Below, piece after piece: positions 55,895-64,000 of a stretch of DNA of 64,000 nt; within the stretch, counting starts at the first letter, position 1; every line of letters starts with the position of its first letter. Below the pieces are notes generated by a model. The model saw nothing but the letters and a program-made list of their open reading frames with translations. It had not been told where the DNA came from and made no database searches. The stretch covers positions 31,850,501-31,914,500 of the forward strand of contig NC_037090.1 in NCBI RefSeq assembly GCF_002994745.2, written 5' to 3'. Made by a program: the position numbers and the translations under genes. Origin of the DNA: Rosa chinensis (taxonomy: Eukaryota > Streptophyta > Magnoliopsida > Rosales > Rosaceae).

Positions 55895-58800
55895 ATGGTG
55901 GTGAACGAGCGACCTCAGAAGCGGATGAAGCGGCGGATTACGGCGGATCTCAACGACTTCTTCACCTTCCCCTCGTCCTCGTCGCCGCCGGCCGCCACCG
56001 GCCCCTTCAGGACCGCCGTCAGGGATTTTCTTTCTAACCATGCGCTGGTTCCTCCGCCGTCGTCCCTCTTCCCTCACCTCATGACGTGGCAGATCCTCTT
56101 CAGGGTCGGCGATGCGGATCAGCTCCCGACCACTGCAGCGACGGACGGTCCGGATTCGTTCCCTCCGCCCGTCGTGTGTCTCGATATCGTCGAGGAGGAC
56201 GTCGCCAGATCTCGAAACGTCTATTGTGATCAGTGCCGAGTTGTCGGTGAGTTGACTCACCGAGTCCTTTGCCTCTGAGTTGTTAACTTTTTTTTTTTTT
56301 AAATTTTTATTTTATTAATCATAATATAGCATTACTAAATCTAAATGTATGATATGATAATCTATTTGTTGCTAAATGTTGATCATCAACCTGTAAATTG
56401 CTGGTTAAAAAGAGAAAAAAAAAGATTAGGTAATTGTCAATTAATCGGCGATTGTGGGTCCCGGTGATGTTGAGTGGTTGTCCTCTTGTGATGGTGGTTG
56501 TACGGCAGGGCAATTTTAGCTGTGGAATGCACCAAGTTGGGGTGTGTGGTGCTTACACACAGGTCATGACAATGAGTCCATGACAACAACTGATAGCTGT
56601 TGTTGCTTTGACAGCTAGCTATTCCATCAGTGGAATCTGCCCTGTTGAGTTAGAAACTTTTGCTTTAAGTTAATATTTAAGGCTTAATACAGTTGAATTA
56701 TGACGTGTGTTCTTCGTAATTTGATTTGATATTTATCAATTAGGATGTAGTGGGACTGAGGACTTGAATGTAATTGGGCGTCACCGCAGGGGTTTTATGT
56801 TCTGGTCACGATAAAGAAGTCATGACTGATGACCATTACAGTCTCAAAAGGTCATGCTCTGGACATTAAAGAGAGCTTCTTGCCAGACCATTTTATAGAC
56901 CAAAGTAGGGAATTGATTCAATGAACTTGGTTTATGTTTAGGCATCATGGACACTCTAGGTTGTAATCATCTGTTTGTAAGAATATAACTACTTGTATGA
57001 GTTGTTTTTATCAAACTTTCTCAAACTGTACAAACCACCAATAGTCGGTCAGGTGAGTTCTGACATTTTATTTCTTCTCAAACGTTTAGGATGGAGTGGT
57101 CATCCAGTTTGCGGGAAACGTTATCATTTTATTATTAAGGCTGATGGTAATTCCATTGGTGGGTATCACAAGCCTTGTATGTGCTGTGGAGATGTTGTGC
57201 ATATCTACGAATCCAAGTGAGGACTTGAAATTTTTTTCTCCATAAATGCCTTTATTTCTGATAATCTAATTTAGTTATTTTAAGCATGGTTTATTTGATT
57301 TATGTTGGCTTCTGTCGTATAGATACTGATTCTAGTACTAATGCCAAGCAGATGACATACATATATGATACATATTTATTAAATGATTTAAGCATGTTCT
57401 TATTTCACCAATATCATATGGTTGGTTATTGTTTTATATATATATATATATATGTATTTATATATAGATCCCTATTTCTTTTGTCTTCTCATAGAACATA
57501 TTGCTCTTATAGACACCTTGCATATCTGATACCTCCAAGCTTTGATATACGAGATCAACTTGTTTCTGTATATTGCTAATTGCCATTAAGTTTGGTATAT
57601 ATGTGATGGTGGTTGCTCAAACAAGCCAATTCTATGTAGAGGTTTCTAAAAATAATGGATAACTCATAAAATCATATGAAATTATATAATAAATCCAATG
57701 CAAGCACCGAGTATTTTTAAAGAGAAATGCAGACAGAATTAAAACTATTAAACTAAGATGTTTTTTCTTGTACAGCTAGGTGCATCAGTTTACTAAATGT
57801 ACTAAGAGATATTATCCATTCTTCTACTGCTGTTAATTCGGTTGAGTGATCTTTGATTTCTTATGTTGTGGAATTGTGTCTTGGTTTCAGGTGCAAATCT
57901 TGCAACCTTGATGCTAGTACAGATGATGTTGAAGATTGGGTGTACAACCAATTAGAGAACACAACCCATCTTCTGCATGGAGTGGTCCATTCAAATGGTT
58001 TTGGACACCTTCTTAGGGTCAATGGAAGGGAAGGTGGCTCGAGGATGCTTTCTGGATGTCATATCATGGACTTTTGGGACCGGCTCTGTAAAGTGCTTGG
58101 AGTGAGGTTTGGTTTCTTTCCTTTATCTATTTTTTTTAATTTTATTTTTATAGTTTTTATGAGTATTCTTTTGCTTTAGTAGCTGGGCTAGATAATTGGG
58201 GGTTTGATGATGTACTCTATTAGGAGTTAAACGTGAAGCCTCTATCCTAATCGTGAGAGATAAATACCACATGCTACATGGGCTAGTTTGGTTAGGGTCT
58301 TTACTTGTACAAATTCCGTCCTTACACTTTTTTGTTGTACATAAAACAAAATTTTTATGATGTATGCCTTCATTTAATATGCTTTGCTTTCACTCAAAAT
58401 TTGTGTTTTTATTTTGTTCACTATCTTTGTTTGTAATGATTGTTTATCGGTTGCCTAGTTTGTTTTATAATTGCCAATCTTCCATTACAATAAACTCCAA
58501 TTTGTCATTTTCCACACATGAACAGAATGGTCAGTGTGATGGATGTGTCAAAGAAGTATGGGCTGGAATATCGGCTACTTCATGCAATTATCAAAGGACA
58601 TCCCTGGTATGGTGACTGGGGTTATGAATTTGCTACTGGTAGTTTTGCTCTCACTCTTGATGCCTATAATTTGGCTGTTGAAAAACTCTCTACTCTACCC
58701 CTGTCCACCTTTCTTGCTCAACGTCGATTTCCATCTTGCATCCGTGACATCATCTTGCGATACCAGTCCCTATCAGAACGTGAGCTTTTGAATATAAGAG

Positions 58801-61800
58801 ATCTCTTTGGTTTCTTGATTAAATTGCTCCATGATGCTCCCAAGTGTTCTTCAAGGGTTGATGATGCCATGAGCAAGAAGCGACGTGCTTCCGGAGTTTT
58901 GTATTCATGGACCAAGAGTGATGTTGAATGTGTAGAAGAGGCCATGGTCAAGGTGCTGCGTGCAGTTACTGGGTCAAATTGGGTAAATCAGCGTAATCTT
59001 AGGAAAGCCATATACAAGGGGCAACCATCTGATCTCCTGGATTATTGCCTGAACGAACTTGGAGGGAAAATGGTAGCAGATGGGATCTTTGTTAGTTCAA
59101 GACGCAATGCTGATGGTGATTTTGAGTACAGGTTAGTAGTAATTCCAGTCAATAGTTGTGCCCTTTTCCATTTTATCTTTTGTTTTGTTTGTTTTCTCTC
59201 GCTTGAAATCAAACTCATATTGCCAGTGTTATAGGAGGAATTTGGCTTCTCTGTCCTTATTCCTTAGTTATCTGCATTTTCTTGCATTAAGAGATCCTCA
59301 GCCCCTTTATTAATCTAATGATTTTCATAGCTCCCCATCAGCAGAACTTTTTATTTTTAACCAAATTCTCCCTGACCCTTTCTCCTATTGACAAGTAAGA
59401 ACCACCTCCCTCTCCTTTATGTGTGTGTGTGTAAACAAAAATATTAACATCCATAGAAATCATCTGTACTGGCTGGAAAACCTTTGAAGAAGTTCCAACT
59501 AACAGAAAAGTTTGATGTGAAATGATAAACTATGTGTTCAGCAGAATTGAGTTATGAACTCCAAATTGGACCTATTGACTTGCTGTTATTTACATGTAGT
59601 TAGCATGATAGAACATGAGGTTACCCATCCTGTGAGTCTCTGAGATTCATGTAATGAATCTTTTATTCTTCACTCCGTAATGAATCCACCAGAATTCAAA
59701 CTATGTAGATGTTCATGCAACACATAATTTTCTGGTTTGTTTGTGAGAAGCAAGAGAGGGAAGAGAATAGACAGGAACCAGACAGTGAGTTTTGGCCAGA
59801 TTAAGAAAGTTAATGCTAAGTTGTTTGTTAAAAGGGTGATGATCTAAGAAATGCTGAGATAAATTTTAAAGAAACTTTGGGTTGGAAGGTTCCAATATAA
59901 TTTATTTCTTTCTACTGTCAAGTTAATTCTGCTACGTTTAGGCTCAGCCTTCTTTAACTAAGGATGGTAAACTTGATGCATTTATGTTGGGATTAGGTAT
60001 TATTTTGTGACCTGTCAGCTAAGCCAATGGATGCAACTACAAGCTTTAGTCTATTCGATTGGAAATTGCATACATTGATGTCATGACAAAGGATTTTAAT
60101 TTCTTATCAATCCATTAGAGAATGCTTTACACAGTTTCAAATGAAGTGATGATCATTTTGAGCGTTCTAGCTTTGAAGTAACGTTATGTTGATCATCTAG
60201 TCGTCTGTATTCGCTTTGGCACTACTCTTATTTTAATCTTTTTTCTTTCTTTTTTAGTTTTTCTATTATTATTTTTATATATTGGAAATGATTTCTTGTC
60301 CTGTATGCGAAGTACACATATATCTACTTCTTTTCACTAAATGTAAACAATCTTCTCTCAAGTGATACTCGTCTAGGTATGTGTGAGATATGCTAGATTT
60401 GTCTTCTATGTTTAGCATTTCTAAGGTTTTTTACTTAGGAAGTACGGGCAATGCACAGGACAGGTGACTTACCTCACAGGTTTATGCAACTTTATGCAAT
60501 CTCTCTTTTCAGTTGGGAGAGATGAATTATAGCTTTTACCAATCAGGGGTTAGTAGGACTGGTTAGCCCATGGGGTTTGGGTTTCATCTGATCTACCTCA
60601 CTGTACTACCTAGCAATTTGCTGGAATTGCCCTCCTAAAGATTATTGGGTTCAGAAGGAGGCCCCTGATTCGAGCCAGGTTGTGGGAAGCAGATTTAGGG
60701 AACTTCTAGTATAAAAAGGAAAAAGGACTAGGAAATCCTAAGACTAAAGATGCAAATGTCTTTAAACACCAAATTTTGATCTGATTAGGGACAGGTATGT
60801 TAATATAAGTTTGCAACTGTGGGTCTGTAGCAGCTAATTTTTTCTTAAATCCAGATTTCGGCCGTTTGAGTTCACTTAAGCATCCAGAACTATGCTTGTT
60901 TCCAAACTTGCAAGAGGACATTTTCGGGTCTAAACAGGAAGTTGATGATACTTTGCTCAACTTTTGCCCCTACTAAATATCCAGACGCCCAGAGTAGAGA
61001 GTAACTCCCGTATAATCACTATGTCGTATACACACGTCTATTTACAAGATGTATTCAACACTCGATCATTATGTCTACATTCCAGAGTGAATATTTTAGT
61101 TTTCTCAAGTACTCACAAAGGCAAGAGAATGGAGGAGTATAGGATGACTTTTGGGATTGTTAATAACAGTTCCCTATTTCAAATACATATTTATAAAGTT
61201 AAAAGTATTTGTAAACTTTGAATTTGGCAGAGATGTTAAATAGAAAGAGAGAACTGTCTAACAGATTAGGCCTCCATTTCTCTTATAAGACCTTCACTGT
61301 CTAACAGCTTAAGCAAGATTGTCTAAATAGTTCATATTATATTCTAATTGTTATGCAGCTCTGGTTAGTAAGTTTCTAACGTGCTGAACAACATTTTGCA
61401 GACTTGAGGCTGGAAGTAGTGCATCAAACTGCTCTTCCACCTCTAGAAGCCTATCAGAAGAAAATCTCGTACTGGACATGCGCTTCTTATATGAGTCCAT
61501 GCTCCACCCCCAAACTATGATGAAAGATTTGCCTCAGGAAACAAGGGATCTTGCAATCAGCTGTGCTGAAAAGCTACTTGACTGCAAGCAGTTTGTGAAA
61601 GACTACAAGCCCGAAAGGATGTCAATTAATGACCCATCTGTTACGTGTCTCTTATGTAGAGTTGAATTTACAGACGAGTCTGAAGAATATGCCTCGCTGG
61701 ATCCCCCTCCAGAATTGATTGTGCTATCCAATGCTACTGTATCTGATCTCAAGCTTGCAGCATCAAAAGCTTTTCAAGATGTGTATTTGACGTTGAAAAG

Positions 61801-62203
61801 GTTTCAAGCCGAAGAGTTGGTTGACTATGGCGGTGTTGATGAATCCACCCAGGTCAAGAAGTTGTTAGGGTCAGCAGAATATGTTCGAGTGAGAGGGCGG
61901 TGCAATGCAAAGAGTGGATGGAGTAAGTTTAGCATGGAGAGAGGGATTGAGAGGTGGACAGTGGAGTGCAGCTGTGGGGCAAAGGATGATGATGGAGAGA
62001 GAATGTTGGCTTGTGATGTATGTGGTGTGTGGCGGCACACTCGATGTTCTGGAATCCCGGACTCGGATTCGGTTCCTACAAATTTTGTTTGTCAAGGATG
62101 TAAAAGCTCAGTTTCAGTAACAAAAAATGCTGGGCCTTGCAAGGATGAGGCGGTTGCTAAGGTTGCTGGAGAAAGTTTGACTGCCCCTCCTGGCGCTCGC
62201 TGA
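55895..62203 (+). CDS. PHD-finger protein of the MS1/MMD1 family (At1g33420-like)
   Basis: Five exons: 55895-56246, 57090-57216, 57891-58106, 58526-59131 and 61402-62203. They give 700 residues, and all junctions are GT-AG and in phase. The N-terminal part (MVVNERPQKRMKRR) is basic, like a nuclear signal. A Cys/His-rich segment follows over the exon 1-3 joins (YCDQC, HPVCGKRYH, CMCC, CKSC). A middle domain has KKYGLEYRLLHAI and SWTKSDVECVEEAMVKVL. The C-terminal PHD finger (about 621-669: CSC, CDVC, HTRC, CQGC) keeps the full C4HC3 set. Length and order fit plant PHD proteins related to MALE STERILITY 1 and MALE MEIOCYTE DEATH 1, nuclear chromatin readers. The At1g33420-type branch rather than MS1 itself is my best placement, and no function is proven. 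Intron 4 is 2270 bases, unusually long here. Confidence 0.93.
59132..61401 (+). other. Long intron 4 of the PHD-finger gene
   Basis: 2270 bases with no complete mobile element recognised. A segment at about 60480-60700 has a tRNA B-box-like word (GATTCGAGCC at 60668-60677) and moderate GC, so a decayed SINE is possible. Confidence 0.4.
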
Positions 62204-63230
62204 GATTATTTTATTTTTATTGTCAATAAGTAATTGGTTTGATTTCATCATTTCTTTGCTAAGCGAGGTTTGGTTTCCTCGACCCCCAAAGGACCATGTA
62301 CATAAAATTTGTAGGCCTTTTAGAATTTTTCCTGGGCAGTTGTACGGACTCCCATTTTCTTTCTAATTTCCTACTTTTCTTCATCTCTGTATATATTCTT
62401 TCAATGGCCAACAAAAGAGAAGTTGAAAAGTTAGAACATGGCAAAAAAAGAAAAAAATGAGCAAATATTTGTATAGTCGCGATCTTCTATTTGCTTTTTC
62501 AAGGGATTGGAGCTATATTCAAAGAAGAATCAATTATAAAATATTCTTGAATTATGAGGTTATTTTCAGTTTCATTAATTTTTGTATTTACATACCTTAA
62601 GTATCCTTCCGTTAAGATATTGATATCTTGACCACTAACACTATTAAACTTTGAGGACATTTCTATTACTTTCATAAATTTATAATTTTTAACATTTACT
62701 TTACAAAATAATATTTAGTACTTTTATCAAAATATTTAACAAATACTAAAATTACAATATATATATATTTTTTTTTGAAATAGAAGTTGAATGCATTAGA
62801 TCAACAGCCATGAAAAGGCTAGAAGTGACTGCTTTCCTTCTTAACAAAATACAACAAATCATTGGACAGCAAAATCTAATACAATTAAAGGTGACTCTTT
62901 TTATTCTTATTAACAAGGACATGAACGAATGCTGTACTTGCCTTTCAGTCTTTAGAGGTGTCAATTTTGCTAGGCTGTTGAGTTTGCGGATTCTTTTGTC
63001 ACATTGCAAGTTTGCAACTGATAGAGTGCTTCAAGAAATAAAAGAGTGCTTAATGTATAAAGCTTTAGATTATTTGGTTAAGCACTCTTTCAATTAGTTA
63101 GGAATTTGGTTAAGTTAGGTTTGAGGTTCGATCTCTCTCTAATTTAATAAAAGAATAGAGGTGTATTAATTAGAAGTTTAGAAAATGAACCCTAGGTGAA
63201 GAACAAAAAACAAAAAAAAAACCCAAAAAC
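62204..63230. other. 3' flank of the PHD-finger gene
   Basis: The first about 250 bases are probable 3' UTR. Then AT-rich sequence, a TATATA/T-run at 62757-62776 and retroposon-like filler follow; no gene is supported. Confidence 0.45.
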
Positions 63231-63423
63231 TGTTAAAGGAAAAACACATTATGTGTTGTCGTTCGTCAAAGTAATTTACGAAGAAGGAATTAAGGAATTA
63301 ACGATTATAGGTCAATCATCATTTATTGTCTTCATTGTAATTGATATTTTGGTTGTAATTCTCTCCCTATATAAAGAGACTATCCAATGAAATGAGTTGA
63401 CCAATTCTCATTTTACTTTTACG
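63231..63423 (+). mobile_element. Copia-type 5' LTR at the right edge
   Basis: It starts TGTTAAAGGAAAAA and has a CTATATAAAGAG box at about 63368. It is followed by CGTTATCAGCACACTC, the counterpart of the CGTTATCAACACGAGCC after the copia LTR at 42451. The layout and start match that LTR although the middle differs. The partner LTR is beyond the window, so this could also be a solo LTR. Confidence 0.65.
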
Positions 63424-63603
63424 CGTTATCAGCACACTCAGAGCCAATAGTCAAGAAAAAAACTTTTTCTTCTTTTGTCAGCCCACACGTGCCTCAATCT
63501 TCTTCCTCCTTTTCCTCATCCTCGCCGCGGGCGCTCTCCACCGTTGCAGCACCCATCTAGGTTCTCCCCTTGACAGACAGACCCTCCCTCAGTTCGCTTC
63601 TGA

Positions 63604-63801
63604 ACCCATAACCCCACGGCATCGTCCTCCGCCTATTCCGATTGCATCATCTGCCTGGTCGAGTTTCGGGAAGGCCAGTGGTGTCGGAAACTCCCTGCAT
63701 GTGGTCACCTGTTCCATCCGAGGTGCCCCGACATGTGGCTCGTGAAGGTCTCAGCTTGTCTCATTTTCCACGAGCCCAGCTCGCTTACACACTACCAGTA
63801 A
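63604..63801 (+). pseudogene. RING-H2 finger fragment inside the putative copia internal region
   Basis: One frame reads SDCIICLVEFREGQW, then CRKLPACGHLFHPRC and PDMWL, which is the ATL-type RING-H2 start: C-x2-C, C-x-H-x2-H-x2-C and the WL after it. The last Cys pair of the ring is missing, the frame has a stop just upstream (TGA 63601-63603), no ATG, and ends at TAA 63799-63801. Such proteins are E3 ubiquitin ligases, but this piece cannot form a complete ring. It lies 180 bases right of the LTR-like end, which suggests a gene fragment captured by the retroelement. Confidence 0.7.
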
Positions 63802-64000
63802 TAATGCAGCCGCCCTGCTAGAAAAAAAAAAAAAAAAAAACCAGAAGGAAGAAGAAAGAAAGAAAAAAAAACAACAAAAGGTGCGTGACCCACGATTGTG
63901 ACCCGGCCCAGAAAAGAAGAAAGAGGGCGGGCCCACAAAAAAAAAAAAAAAGACAAAAGGGAGGATGATGCCCAGAACATTAGGCGCAACTCACTGCTGA
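63802..64000. other. A-rich low-complexity end of the window
   Basis: Several A-runs (63821-63840, 63943-63957) with short GC-rich pieces; nothing else is recognised. Confidence 0.6.

Noticed and set aside
63751..63989. Phe/Ser-rich minus-strand frames at the right edge
   Set aside because: They are translations of poly-A runs and carry no protein features.

Overview
The window is plant nuclear DNA. Its genes are split by GT-AG introns, the intergenic DNA is AT-rich, and there are many nested LTR retrotransposons, DNA transposons, MITEs and retroposons. The gene and transposon families fit a eudicot; a rosid, possibly Rosaceae, is my guess and cannot be proved here. Two complete host genes stand out. 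One is a 13-exon plastidic glucose transporter (20662-26118, + strand, 543 aa). The other is a 5-exon PHD-finger protein of the MS1/MMD1 type (55895-62203, + strand, 700 aa). Both exon chains keep one continuous reading frame to a single stop codon.

Left third (1-20160). A receptor-kinase fragment (about 839-1057) is followed by a non-autonomous Mutator-like element (2016-3560, 9-bp target duplication). Next come a 1.74-kb probable solo LTR (3943-5686, 5-bp duplication) and a full-length CACTA (En/Spm) transposon (5759-17409, TTA duplication). The CACTA element carries a TNP2-type transposase gene with two nonsense codons and a second gene that joins a Ptta/En/Spm transposase domain to a Ulp1-type cysteine protease, with one frameshift. 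Its 3' end holds four copies of a 130-bp tandem repeat carrying the subterminal motif. LTR-like debris (about 17517-19540) and a 256-bp MITE lie just before the glucose transporter.

Middle (26726-47894). A young 11.67-kb Ty3/gypsy element of the Tat lineage lies on the minus strand. Its LTRs differ at 2 of 514 bases, its gag-pol frame of 1902 codons is open, it has two RNase H domains, and it carries an antisense spliced accessory gene and a 58-bp tandem array. It sits in a TA microsatellite beside a foldback MITE that is itself interrupted by a hAT-like element with an 8-bp duplication. That element contains two tRNA-like pol III promoter units. Retroposon remnants and a decayed Ty1/copia element (42241-47894) follow.

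Right third (47895-64000). Two inverted-repeat elements, a solo LTR related to the Tat element (52266-52745), a minus-strand retroposon with a 16-bp duplication (53918-55262), the PHD-finger gene, and a copia-type LTR at the right edge (63231) followed by a truncated RING-H2 coding fragment. The two host genes have no evident functional link; the rest of the window is best read as layers of insertions between and beside them.
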